Source: Fusobacterium varium (GTDB taxonomy: Bacteria; Fusobacteriota; Fusobacteriia; Fusobacteriales; Fusobacteriaceae). From it: a stretch of 64,000 nucleotides of DNA. The position numbers and the translations under genes were made by a program. The stretch is from contig LR134390.1 in NCBI GenBank assembly GCA_900637705.1, positions 2,790,001 through 2,854,000 of the forward strand. The letters run 5' to 3'. The notes under the pieces are model-generated. The model was not told the origin of the DNA, searched no databases, and saw only the letters and a program-made list of their open reading frames with translations. Shown here piece by piece: positions 51,098 to 64,000 of the stretch; position 1 is the first letter of the stretch; every line of letters starts with the position of its first letter.

Positions 51098-52753
51098 TTG
51101 TTAAAATTAACTAGCCATTTATTAAATAATCTAGGATATATTATTGCAATAGCTTTCTTTTTTACAAAGTTTAAAAGTGCTAAAAATATATTTACAAGAA
51201 AAAAATATAGCCAAAAGGATATTCTTCTCCTTTCTACTTTTTTCTCAGGACTTGCAATAATTGGTACATATACAGGAGTAGACTATCGTGGAGCAATAGT
51301 AAATGTTAGAAATATAGGTGTAATTGTTGGAGGAATTCTTGCAGGACCTGAAGTTGGAATTATGGTTGGTCTTATTGCTGGTATTCATAGATTATTTGTA
51401 GATGCAAGTTCTATAACTACTATTCCATGTGCTATTGCTACAATGTCAGGTGGCTTTGTCACTGCTCATCTTTATAAAAAAACCAATGAAAAAAATTGCT
51501 ATCTATATGGATTTCTTGGTGGTTTCATTGTTGAAAATCTCAGTATGATATTAATACTTGTCCTTGGTTCAGATTTTGAGCTTGCAAAGGACATAGTTTC
51601 TAAGATATATTTCCCAATGATACTTGCTAATGCAATTGGTGTATCAATAGTAATTCTTATTATTCAGGATATAATTTCTGAAAAAGAAATTATAGCTGGT
51701 AAACAGGCAAAACTAGCTCTTGAAATAGCTAATAAAACTCTTCCTTATTTTAGAAAGGGAGAATCTATGAATGAAATTTGTAAAATAATCTTAAATTCTT
51801 TAGAAGCTAAAGCTGTTGTAATAACTAATGATAAATATATAATTGCTAGTTATGCAGAATCTGATGAATTTAAAATAGCTCATACAGATATAAGAAGCGA
51901 AGTGACAAAACAAGTTTTAAAAACTGGTAAAGTTCTTGTACTTGGTGAAGAAAATGGAATAAAAGACTTTCATTGTATTTCTGGAAAAATAAAATCATGT
52001 ATAATTTCTCCTCTTTTCCAAGGTGAAAAAGTAGTATCTGGAACACTTAAAATATATTTTGATAAAGCTGAAAATATTACTGCTAGGAATCAATATCTTG
52101 CTGAAGGTCTTTCTCTGCTCATATCTACTCAATTAGAAATAAGCACTGTTGAAAACTTCAAAGCTATGGCAAGAGATGCTGAACTAAAAGCTCTACAGAC
52201 ACAAATCAATCCTCATTTTCTCTTTAACGCACTTCATACTACAGCATTTTTTGTCCGAATGGATCCTGCAAAAGCAAAAGAAGTAATAATTGATTTGTCC
52301 ACATATTTACGTTATAACTTAGAGAATGCTTCTAAAGTTGTATCTCTTGATATGGAACTTACTCAAGTAAAAGCCTATGTTAATATAGAAAAAGCTCGCT
52401 TTGGAGATAAAATTTCAATAGAATATGATGTTGAAGAAGGGTTAGAAAATATAAAAATTCCAAGCCTAACTATTCAACCTTTAGTTGAAAATAGCATAAA
52501 ACATGGTCTACTAAAACAAAGAGGAGGAGGACATGTTTATATTACTGCCAAGAAAAAAGATAAGGGGTGTATTGTAACTATTGAAGATGATGGTGTTGGT
52601 ATTGATCCTAAAATAATAGATGAATTAGATGAAAGAATGGAAAAAAGTATTGGTCTTAAAAATGTTCATAACAGAATAAAGTTAATGTATGGTAAAGGAT
52701 TAGTTATAGAATGTCTGGAAAAAGGAACTAGAATATCCTTTTATATTGAATAG
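51098..52753 (+). CDS. LytS/BtsS-type sensor histidine kinase
   Basis: 551 residues. The N-terminal 5TMR-LYT sensor membrane domain (about 1-190) contains DYRGAIVNVRNIGVIVGG and AGIHRLF. A GAF-like region follows (about 205-345), then the His_kinase module with QINPHFLFNAL (phospho-His near 375) and ATPase motifs PLVENSIKHG and EDDGVGID. The start is TTG with GGAGGGG upstream. It is co-transcribed with the LytTR regulator 9 bases downstream and probably senses pyruvate or another substrate of the divergent transporter. Confidence 0.92.
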   Translation: MLKLTSHLLNNLGYIIAIAFFFTKFKSAKNIFTRKKYSQKDILLLSTFFSGLAIIGTYTGVDYRGAIVNVRNIGVIVGGILAGPEVGIMVGLIAGIHRLFVDASSITTIPCAIATMSGGFVTAHLYKKTNEKNCYLYGFLGGFIVENLSMILILVLGSDFELAKDIVSKIYFPMILANAIGVSIVILIIQDIISEKEIIAGKQAKLALEIANKTLPYFRKGESMNEICKIILNSLEAKAVVITNDKYIIASYAESDEFKIAHTDIRSEVTKQVLKTGKVLVLGEENGIKDFHCISGKIKSCIISPLFQGEKVVSGTLKIYFDKAENITARNQYLAEGLSLLISTQLEISTVENFKAMARDAELKALQTQINPHFLFNALHTTAFFVRMDPAKAKEVIIDLSTYLRYNLENASKVVSLDMELTQVKAYVNIEKARFGDKISIEYDVEEGLENIKIPSLTIQPLVENSIKHGLLKQRGGGHVYITAKKKDKGCIVTIEDDGVGIDPKIIDELDERMEKSIGLKNVHNRIKLMYGKGLVIECLEKGTRISFYIE

Positions 52754-52762
52754 GAGGTAGTA

Positions 52763-53485
52763 ATGCTTAAATGCGTAATTATAGAAGATGAATTTCCTGC
52801 TAGAGAGGAATTAAAATTTTTTATAGAAAAACACAATGGAATTGAAGTTGAAAAAGAGTTTGATAACCCTCTAGATGCTCTCAAATATCTTCAAGAAAAT
52901 GAAACAGACATAGCTTTCTTAGATATTAATATGCCCGAATTAGATGGTATGAGTCTTGGGAAAATTCTTTCTAAACTTAATAAAAATCTAAAAATAGTAT
53001 TTATTACAGCTTATAAAGAATATGCTGCAGAAGCTTTTGAAATTAAAGCTTTTGATTATCTTCTAAAACCTTATTCTGAAAAAAGAATAAATGAAGTATT
53101 GAGTAATCTTACAAAAGAAAAAGAAATAGATCACACAAAAGATATCAACAAAATTAATAAAGTAACTGTTACATCTGATGAGAAAATGTATGTTATTTCT
53201 ATTGATGACATCTATTATATTGAAGCTGGAGAAAAAGAAAGTATGATATATACCAAAGATAATTTCTATTCTTCAAAAATAAAAATATCAAAATGGGAAG
53301 AAATACTTCCTAAAAATAAGTTTTATAGAACTCATAGATCATATATGGTAAATTTGGATAAAATAACAGAAGTAGAACCTTGGTTTAATGGAACTTATGT
53401 GTTAAAAATACAAGATTTAAAATTCAAAATTCCTGTAAGTAGAAATAATATAAAAGAATTTAAAGAAATATTAGTTATAAAATGA
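52763..53485 (+). CDS. LytTR-family response regulator
   Basis: 240 residues. The receiver domain has EDEFPAREEL, the phospho-acceptor Asp54 in FLDINMPELDG, and Lys in YLLKPYSEKR. The LytTR DNA-binding domain (about 135-240) contains IYYIEAGEKESMIYT and FYRTHRSYMVNLDKI. TAGGAGGTAGTA precedes the ATG. It is the partner of the upstream LytS-like kinase and the likely activator of the divergent cstA-like gene. Confidence 0.94.
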   Translation: MLKCVIIEDEFPAREELKFFIEKHNGIEVEKEFDNPLDALKYLQENETDIAFLDINMPELDGMSLGKILSKLNKNLKIVFITAYKEYAAEAFEIKAFDYLLKPYSEKRINEVLSNLTKEKEIDHTKDINKINKVTVTSDEKMYVISIDDIYYIEAGEKESMIYTKDNFYSSKIKISKWEEILPKNKFYRTHRSYMVNLDKITEVEPWFNGTYVLKIQDLKFKIPVSRNNIKEFKEILVIK

Positions 53486-53519
53486 TAAAATTTCAGTTGA
53501 AAAATAAATATATGAAATA

Positions 53520-53556
53520 AGGAGGATAACTCAGTATCCTCCTATTTTATTATTTT
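53520..53556 (+). terminator. terminator of the lytS-lytTR operon
   Basis: AGGAGGATA/TATCCTCCT stem followed by a T-rich tract, placed between convergent genes. Confidence 0.8.
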
Positions 53557-53557
53557 T

Positions 53558-55061
53558 CTATTTTTTATCTCCTGTTATTGAAAGCTCAGGCATATTTATA
53601 GATTTTGCTATATCATTTGCCATTTTAAAAGCTGGTATAGCTCTTGTTATATCTGTCACTATTCCTGCAATTTGATTTCCTGCTCCACTATTTCCATCTG
53701 TTGATCCTCCATCACCAGATATAATATTCAGACTATTAATATCTATGTTTGCCACTGCATCTGCCTGTGCTCTTGCCAACTCTGGAAGTATTTCAATAAG
53801 TTTAAGCCCCATAATTCCTGACTGTCCATATACCTCCAAAAGTTTCTTCTCTGCTTCAGCTTTTTTCTCAATGGGTAGTGCCACTTTGATTGCATCTGCT
53901 TCAGCTAATGCCTTCAATTTATCTGCTTCTGCTCTTGCTTCTATTAATATTGCATCAGCCTTAATTTTAGCAATTTCTAATTGATTGTCTGCCTCTAATT
54001 TTTTTAGTTTAAGCTCTGTAATTTTTCCTATTTCAAGTTTTTCATTATATACTTTTGTTTCTACTATTTCCTTTGCTCTCTGAGTTTCCAATGCCACTTC
54101 TGCCTGTTTTTAACAGTTTCTTTAGATTTATCTGCTATTTCCTGTTTTAAATTTTCCTCTTGAAGTTTTATTTCTTTTTCTTTATCTAATTCCTTCAAAT
54201 TAATTGATTTTTCACTTTCTATTCTATAAAGATTTTGAGCTTTTTGAGATTCAGATTCCATTCTTTTCTCTTCAGCTAATTTATTTTGAGTTGCATTAGT
54301 CTGAATAAGCTCTGCCTTAATTGTTTCTTCTGTTATCACTGCTTTAGTTTTTGATACTTGTATCTGTCTTACTTTATCCTGCTCAGTTACAGCTATATCT
54401 CTTTGAGTATTAGCTTCTGCTACTCCTACATCAGACTTTCTCTGTTGTTCTGCTACAGCTATCTGTGCATCTGAAGTTGCAAGAGCAGAAGCTTTCTTTC
54501 CAAGCATCTCTGTGATTCCGTCCATATCTTTTATCATCTTGATATTATAGTTAATTAAATCAAGTCCTAGTTTACTAAGTTCTTTTTCAGCATTTTCACT
54601 TACTTTTGTCATCAGTAAAACCCTATCCTGTAGTAAGTCTTCAAATTCCATTTCTGATATAATGGTTCTTGTCTGTCCTGTTAGTATTTCTTTTGCTAAT
54701 GTACATATTTCATTGTCATTAAAACTCAACAATCTATGTGAAGCTATAATTCTCTCCTCTGGTGAACTAGATATAGCAAAAGTAGCATCTGCTTCCACTA
54801 CTACTCTAATTTTATCATTAGATACAACATTTGAGTCCTCTTTTAAATCTATGTCTATATTCATAGGTTTCAAATTAAGCTTCTTACATCCTTGAACTAT
54901 TGGTAGTATAAAAGTCCCATTTGATGTTATTATTTTATTTCCACCAAGTCCATATTTCACTAAAATAACATCATTAGGACATTTTCTGTATATAAGAACT
55001 GCTCCCCCTATTAATATAACTACTAAAAAATAACTAAAGTAAGTCCTGTTTCTAAAATCAT
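53558..55061 (-). pseudogene. SPFH/flotillin-like membrane scaffold protein, frame broken twice
   Basis: Two single-base losses interrupt it. The N-terminal one is the A6 run at 55025-55030: the ATG at 55061 (GGGGGAAGAT upstream) reads MILETGLTLVIF, then needs one base to continue as LVVILIGGAVLIYRK. The second is the T5 run at 54107-54111. Restored length is 501 residues, normal for flotillin: one N-terminal TM, an SPFH domain to about 190, then a long Ala/Glu-rich coiled coil with EADAIKVA and QADAVANIDI. A frame open to 55116 reads the wrong frame before the TM. It probably organises membrane microdomains. Confidence 0.85.
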
Positions 55062-55625
55062 ATCTTCCCCCTATCAATTTAATATTTTTTATCATTAAAA
55101 ATAAAACATCCATCACTTAAATATACACTATTTAAATTTAAAAGTCTATATTTTATATGATGAAATATATTTTAATTATATTTTTTTATACAAAATAACA
55201 TTTTTTAAATCAATAATAAACTATATTATTATATTTTTGTAAGTTTTTTAATTTTATTTGTTTTTGTTCCATACAACAAACATAATTATAAATAATTATG
55301 TTTTATACAATATATATAATTTAAAAATTATTAAATATAATATTGTTTTAAAAATATTATTCTACTAAAAATAAGATTATTAAAAAATAATATTTTCATT
55401 TATTTTTCAATTTTTAGCAACTAAAAAATATAAACTTTTTATTTTATATTTATTATTTTCTTACTACTATTTTCCTAATAACAAGTATTCTACTACTTAT
55501 CTTTATAATTATATATATATATTCATATCAATATTTAAGAAAACAAACTCTAATACCTTTCATAAAAAACTATTTAAATTTTCAAGAATATAATTTATTT
55601 CTACTAAACAGAAATTTTTTAATAA
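55062..55625. other. AT-rich intergenic region, no gene seen
   Basis: About 560 bp of extreme AT content with no plausible start site plus coding frame. It would hold the flotillin promoter; I could not pick one with confidence. Confidence 0.55.
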
Positions 55626-55656
55626 AAAAAGATGGCTACTAACCACCCTTTTTTAT
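55626..55656 (-). terminator. terminator of the MATE gene
   Basis: A short stem (GGTGG/CCATC with flanking A:T pairs) followed on the minus strand by seven T, eight bases past the stop. Confidence 0.55.
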
Positions 55657-55664
55657 TTTTAATA

Positions 55665-57038
55665 TTATTCTTCTATTTTCTCTTCCTGTTTAATCATTCG
55701 ATACTTTAAATCTTTAACTACTTTAAATGCTATTACAGTTCCAAGTATAAAAGTACATACATCAGCAAAAGGCTGACATAGCTGCAATCCTCTTATTCCT
55801 CCAATTTTTGGAAAAATAAACAATACAGGGATAAGAAAAGTTCCTTGCCTTCCCATTGCTACAAGAGTAGCCATAAAACCATATCCAATAGATTGAGTAA
55901 GCATATTTGCCATTATTATACATGCCTGTATTGGAAGAGTCATGCACTGAAATCTCAATGCAAGAGCTCCTATTTCTATAACTTCAAGGTCTGTTTTACG
56001 GAACAAAGCTAAAATATCTGGAGCAAATATGAAACAAATAGTTCCCAAGATTGTTAAAAGAATTACTGCTACTTTTAAACAAAAATGATAAGCCTCTAAT
56101 ACTCTGTCATATCTTTTAGCTCCATAGTTAAATCCACATACTGGCTGAAATCCCTGCCCAAACCCTATTAAGCTTGAGTTTACAAACATCATTATTCTTG
56201 ATACTATAGACATTGCAGCAATAGCTGCATCTCCAAATGGTGAAGCACATACATTCAATGCCACAGCTGCCATACTTGCAAGTCCTTGTCTTGAAAGAGT
56301 TGGAAACCCTGCTCGAAATATTTCTTTATACATAGTAAGCCTAAACTTAAAACTGCTTAATTTTATAGTCACATGCTCTTTGTTTTTATTACACATATAC
56401 ATCAATATTGAAAAGCTTATAAATTGACTTATTATAGTAGCCAATGCTGCTCCTGATATCCCTAAATTAAGTTGAAATATAAATATAGGATCAAGAACCA
56501 TATTAAGAATTCCACCAGTTCCTATTCCTATCATTGAATAAAAAGCATTACCTTGAGAACGTATTATATTATTTAAAACAAAAGAACAACACATATATGG
56601 AGTAGCTATAAGAATATATTTAGCATAATCCTTTGCATAAGGAGCTATTGTTTCAGTAGCCCCAAGCAACCTAACAAATTTATCTAAAAATAATAAACCT
56701 AAAACAGCTAATAAAGCTCCCAATATTAAGGCAGTAAAAAATGCTGTAGCTGCTGCTTCATGAGCACCTTCTCTATCCTGTCTTCCAAGACTTCTAGATA
56801 TATAATTCCCGCTTCCCATTCCCAAAGTGAAGCCAATAGCTTGAATCATTGCCATTACAGAAAAATTTATTCCTACTGCAGCTGATGCAGATGTTCCTAT
56901 CTGACTTACAAAAAATGTATCAGCCATATTATAAATAGAAGTTACCAACATACTTATTATAGTAGGTATAGCTAATCTTGGTATCAATTTTGATATTTTT
57001 GTTTCTGTCATTTTTATAAATAAATCATTTTGTGCCAT
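55665..57038 (-). CDS. MATE family efflux transporter
   Basis: An inner-membrane Na+- or H+-driven multidrug or toxic-compound exporter of 457 residues with 12 TM helices in two related halves. PTIISMLVTSIYNMADTFFV at the N-terminus and the GFGQGFQPVCGFNYGAKRY motif in the second half are characteristic of the DinF/NorM-like group. ATG 57038 has GGGGGAATAT upstream; a TTG at 57050 overlaps that site. The substrate is unknown. Confidence 0.93.
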   Translation of the reverse strand: MAQNDLFIKMTETKISKLIPRLAIPTIISMLVTSIYNMADTFFVSQIGTSASAAVGINFSVMAMIQAIGFTLGMGSGNYISRSLGRQDREGAHEAAATAFFTALILGALLAVLGLLFLDKFVRLLGATETIAPYAKDYAKYILIATPYMCCSFVLNNIIRSQGNAFYSMIGIGTGGILNMVLDPIFIFQLNLGISGAALATIISQFISFSILMYMCNKNKEHVTIKLSSFKFRLTMYKEIFRAGFPTLSRQGLASMAAVALNVCASPFGDAAIAAMSIVSRIMMFVNSSLIGFGQGFQPVCGFNYGAKRYDRVLEAYHFCLKVAVILLTILGTICFIFAPDILALFRKTDLEVIEIGALALRFQCMTLPIQACIIMANMLTQSIGYGFMATLVAMGRQGTFLIPVLFIFPKIGGIRGLQLCQPFADVCTFILGTVIAFKVVKDLKYRMIKQEEKIEE

Positions 57039-57088
57039 ATATTCCCCCAAATATTACAAAATTTTATTTTTATTTATATACATATAAT

Positions 57089-57585
57089 TTAGTATATATT
57101 TTTATTTCTATACTCCATCAATACTGTATTCTGCCAAATATTATTCCTATCCTTTGATATTTTTTCTCTATATCCCACTTCTCGAAATCCACATTTTTTA
57201 TGAAGTTTTATACTAGCCTCATTAACTTGAAATATTGAGGATTGTAAAGTCCATATTCCATTTTTTTCTGCTTCTTCTTTTACTTTATTTAAAAGAAATT
57301 CACCAAGTTTTTTCCTTGATGAGCTTTATCAATATATATACTTACTTCAGTTACTCCACAATAGTCTATTCTGCTGGAAGTAGGACTGAGTGCTGCCCAA
57401 CCTACTACAGTTCCATCATTATTGCACAATACAAATCTACATATTTTCAAATGTGAGTTTTCCCATGACTTTTGATCAGGCAAATCTTTTCTGAATGTAG
57501 ATATTCCTGATTCTATTCCCTGTTTATATATTTTCAGTACATCTTCCCAATCTTTATCTTCCATTTCTCTGATAAAATATTCCAT
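57089..57585 (-). pseudogene. GNAT N-acetyltransferase (phosphinothricin acetyltransferase-like), frame broken
   Basis: The first 98 codons give EDVLKIYKQGIESGISTFR, VVGWAALSP and VSIYIDKAHQGK, the pattern of Pat/YncA-type N-acetyltransferases up to the acetyl-CoA loop. The frame then stops after LVNFF. One extra base in the T6 run at 57308-57313 continues it through KLGEFLLNKV, FQVNEASIKLHKKCGFREVG and ends at 57089, 165 residues, the normal size. Substrates could be phosphinothricin, methionine sulfoximine or other amines. AAAGGGGATTAT precedes the ATG. Confidence 0.88.
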
Positions 57586-57638
57586 ATAATCCCCTTTGAT
57601 CTTTATAATAGAATTTTATCATATAAAATGAAAAATTT

Positions 57639-58109
57639 CTAAACTATTATATCTCCAACTGTCATATTCAAATATTTTATTAAATCTTTTGGTGATATTA
57701 TAATTTGAATTCCCCTCATTCCACCACTTACAAATATTACATCTTTTGTTAAGGCTGACTGATGTATAAATGCCTTATGTTTCTTTTTTATACCAACAGG
57801 AGAACAACCTCCTCTAATATATCCAGTCATAGCAAACAACTCTTTCATTTCTAACATTTCTACTTTTTTATCTCCAGATAATTTCGCTAATTTTTTTAAA
57901 TCAATATTATCACTTCCAGGAATACAAGCTACTAGCATTTCTCTCTTTTCATTTAAAAGTATTAATGTTTTAAATATCTTTGTTATATCCTGTCCTGTTT
58001 TTATTGATACTGATATTGCACTAAGATCATTTTCATCAACTTCGTATTCTACATATTCATATTTTATTTTATTTTTATCAAGTTCTCTCATTGCATTAGT
58101 TTTTTTCAT
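57639..58109 (-). CDS. ybaK: YbaK/EbsC-type aminoacyl-tRNA deacylase
   Basis: 156 residues. It hydrolyses mischarged tRNA, typically Cys-tRNA(Pro), in trans. The family pattern is clear: TNAMRELDKNKIKYEYVEY, FKTLIL with the conserved Lys, ACIPGSDNIDLKKLAKL, and TGYIRGGCSPVGIKKK. GGAGGTCATA precedes the ATG. It lies 37 bases downstream of tRNA-Asn on the same strand, so readthrough from the rRNA operon is possible. Confidence 0.94.
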   Translation of the reverse strand: MKKTNAMRELDKNKIKYEYVEYEVDENDLSAISVSIKTGQDITKIFKTLILLNEKREMLVACIPGSDNIDLKKLAKLSGDKKVEMLEMKELFAMTGYIRGGCSPVGIKKKHKAFIHQSALTKDVIFVSGGMRGIQIIISPKDLIKYLNMTVGDIIV

Positions 58110-58146
58110 TATGACCTCCAGAAAAAAATTCCAAAAAATAAAAAAA

Positions 58147-58222
58147 TGGCGCTTCCTAATGGACTCGAACCATTGACACTGCGGTTAACAGCCGCATGCT
58201 CTACCGACTGAGCTAAGGAAGC
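58147..58222 (-). tRNA. tRNA-Asn (GTT)
   Basis: A 76-nt cloverleaf. The acceptor GCTTCCT pairs with AGGAAGC, CCA is encoded, and the anticodon loop CTGTTAA has GTT. It is the last gene of the rRNA operon and is followed directly by seven T. Confidence 0.97.
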
Positions 58223-58232
58223 ACTCATTTGA

Positions 58233-58352
58233 GCTTGGCAAGTTCCTATCCTCCCGGGAGGCTTCCCTCCAAGTACTTTCAGCGTTTACGGGCTTAACTT
58301 CTGGGTTCGGAATGGGACCAGGTGTACCCCCGCAGCTATTCTTACCAAGCTG
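58233..58352 (-). rRNA. rrf: 5S ribosomal RNA
   Basis: The terminal stem CAGCTTGG/CCAAGCT encloses conserved 5S elements including TCCCATTCCGAACCCAGAAG and the AGTACTTGGAGGG region. About 120 nt; ends are approximate. Confidence 0.93.
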
Positions 58353-58422
58353 TGTCTTTTTCTCTTCTTATAGACACTTGAAACTATATAGTAGCTTACG
58401 CCTTCGCGCTTTTCAATCTTTA

Positions 58423-61330
<2,908 letters not shown>

Positions 61331-61444
61331 TATTTTGTTTTTGTTTAATTTGATTGACAGCTAACTCTGTTTATATAAACAAGAGTTAAAATTGTATTAT
61401 CTACTATATAGTTTCCAATGTCCATAAAAAATTGAAAAAAAATT

Positions 61445-61521
61445 TGGTGGAGATAAGCGGGATCGAACCGCTGACCTACGCAGTGCAAGTGCGTCGCTCT
61501 CCCAAACTGAGCTATATCCCC
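61445..61521 (-). tRNA. tRNA-Ala (TGC)
   Basis: In the 16S-23S spacer. GGGGATA pairs with TATCTCC (one GU), CCA is encoded, anticodon loop CTTGCAC. It is next to tRNA-Ile, the common Ile-Ala spacer pair. Confidence 0.97.
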
Positions 61522-61529
61522 ATACCATA

Positions 61530-61606
61530 TGGTGCGTTTGAGTGGACTCGAACCACCGACCTCACGCTTATCAGGCGTGTGCTCTAACCAGCTGAGCTAC
61601 AAACGC
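61530..61606 (-). tRNA. tRNA-Ile (GAT)
   Basis: In the 16S-23S spacer. GCGTTTG pairs with CAAACGC, CCA is encoded, anticodon loop CTGATAA. Confidence 0.97.
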
Positions 61607-61699
61607 ATTCATAAAGATACTGTTCTATCTTTTAACTGATAACTGCCGTTACCACAAGAACACCATCAATAGAATAGAGAAAGAGAAATGATCTCCTTA

Positions 61700-63210
<1,511 letters not shown>

Positions 63211-63342
63211 CTATTTACTCAGTTATTCAACTGATTGTTTACACCTATTTATTGTTTGTTGATTTTTTCATCTCTCTCTATTCTGTTGCTAATGTCCTTT
63301 TTTATTACTTTTTTCTTCCCGCTTTCCTGCGGTACATTGATT

Positions 63343-63371
63343 ATAATATCATAATTTTTAGATTCCGTCAA
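63343..63371 (-). promoter_or_regulatory. rRNA operon promoter
   Basis: On the minus strand TTGACG (63366-63371), 17 bases, TATTAT (63343-63348). A long A/T-rich stretch upstream could act as an UP element. The leader to 16S is about 130 nt. Confidence 0.7.
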
Positions 63372-63490
63372 TATTTTTTTGCTTTTTTTAAAAAAATTAT
63401 TTATCTTCTAAATTCTTTGATTTCACTTTTAAATTATTAATATTTCTTAATTCTAATATTATAATCTTTTCCCAAGATTTCTTTATATTT

Positions 63491-64000
63491 TCAAAAAATA
63501 TTCTTTAAAGATATACTTAATTTTATTTCTTCTTTTGTTATAAGTTTTCCAGTTTCAACAACATTTCCATCTATCACAACTTTATATTCTCCCAAAACTT
63601 TTCCTGCTTCTACTGGGGCAATTGCTCCCTTATTCCTTTTTATAGATATTTTTATATCACTATCTTTATTCAAGATATCTGTAAAGCTTTTATCAGGATA
63701 TAAATCAGCATATTCTTTATCTCCACTAAATATTGGAACTTTAGCAATAGCTATATTTTTATCAGTAAGTTTTCTAAATTGATAATGCTCATAAAATTCT
63801 TCCATTTTTTTTAAAACACTTTCATCTCTTTTTTTATAAGTAGGTCCTCCCACAACTACTGTAAATATCTGCATACTTTCTTTATCACTTAATACAGAAA
63901 TATTATACCCTACTTTAGAATGATGTCCTGTTTTAATTCCATATATTCCCTCTTCTCCTAATAATAAATTTCTATTTTTTATTTTCAATTTTCCATCATG
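63491..64000 (-). CDS. D-alanyl-D-alanine carboxypeptidase (PBP5/6 type), 3' part
   Basis: The frame is open to the window edge (HDGKLKIKNRN before the first in-frame TTG), so only the C-terminal 169 residues are seen. The KTG box of penicillin-binding serine peptidases is present (GIYGIKTGHHSKVGYN). It is followed by the C-terminal beta-domain of the PBP5 family, with SFTDILNKDSDIKISI and an AGKVLGEYKVVIDG segment. It trims pentapeptide side chains in the periplasm. The SxxK and SxN motifs and the signal lie outside the window. Confidence 0.9.
   Translation of the reverse strand, partial: HDGKLKIKNRNLLLGEEGIYGIKTGHHSKVGYNISVLSDKESMQIFTVVVGGPTYKKRDESVLKKMEEFYEHYQFRKLTDKNIAIAKVPIFSGDKEYADLYPDKSFTDILNKDSDIKISIKRNKGAIAPVEAGKVLGEYKVVIDGNVVETGKLITKEEIKLSISLKNIF

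Overview
The window is AT-rich DNA from a Gram-negative anaerobe. It is most probably a Fusobacterium, possibly of the F. varium/ulcerans/mortiferum type. Supporting evidence: a FadA-type adhesin gene, a RadD-sized type V autotransporter of about 3,390 residues whose signal region looks fusobacterial, LPS (kdsD, kdsA) and peptidoglycan (murE) genes, and strong AGGAGG ribosome binding sites. The species is inferred; no database was consulted.

Layout. 1-10.9 kb: a membrane protein, rubredoxin, three tRNAs (Ser-TGA, Ser-GCT, Arg-ACG), a DUF1858 protein, kdsD-kdsA-murE, a Spy-like periplasmic protein, ung, a B12-binding radical SAM protein, an HD protein, a TruA-like synthase with a KH-like tail, and a MORN-repeat protein. 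11-19.9 kb: guaB, a MscS channel, a serine hydrolase, a DUF1847 protein, and a GntR/symporter/racemase operon with a clear promoter and palindromic operator, then a TauE permease. 20-29 kb: thyA-folA, acuI with a palindrome downstream of its promoter, hutD-hutG, a MarR regulator, a CmpB-like membrane protein and a subtilisin autotransporter followed by a MITE-like inverted-repeat element. 29.2-33.1 kb: a nucleoside salvage operon (udp-cdd-deoD-deoB-deoC).

33.5-36.8 kb: a compact four-gene cassette of an unrecognised protein, an IbrA-like PP-loop (DUF3440) protein, an IbrB-like ParB-fold protein and a DPPW amino-methyltransferase. It is bounded by terminators and is the best candidate for an undescribed system, possibly DNA modification. 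36.8-49 kb: an adhesin locus with two FadA-like coiled-coil proteins, the giant autotransporter, and two small paralogous basic proteins sharing a GCRF motif. 49.4-53.5 kb: a CstA-type transporter divergent from a LytS/LytTR two-component pair, which suggests pyruvate or peptide sensing. 53.5-58.1 kb: an SPFH/flotillin protein, a MATE pump, a GNAT acetyltransferase and a YbaK deacylase. 58.1-63.4 kb: a complete rRNA operon (16S, Ile, Ala, 23S, 5S, Asn) on the minus strand with its promoter. The window ends inside a D-Ala-D-Ala carboxypeptidase gene.

An overriding observation is that at least nine genes, with ten breakpoints, are interrupted, each time by loss of exactly one base in a short A/T homopolymer. 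Restoring one base per break gives full-length proteins, including the essential MurE and both autotransporters. This looks like systematic homopolymer under-calling in the assembly rather than gene decay. Transcriptional slippage is a less likely alternative. I give these genes as single spans typed pseudogene, but they are probably intact in the cell.
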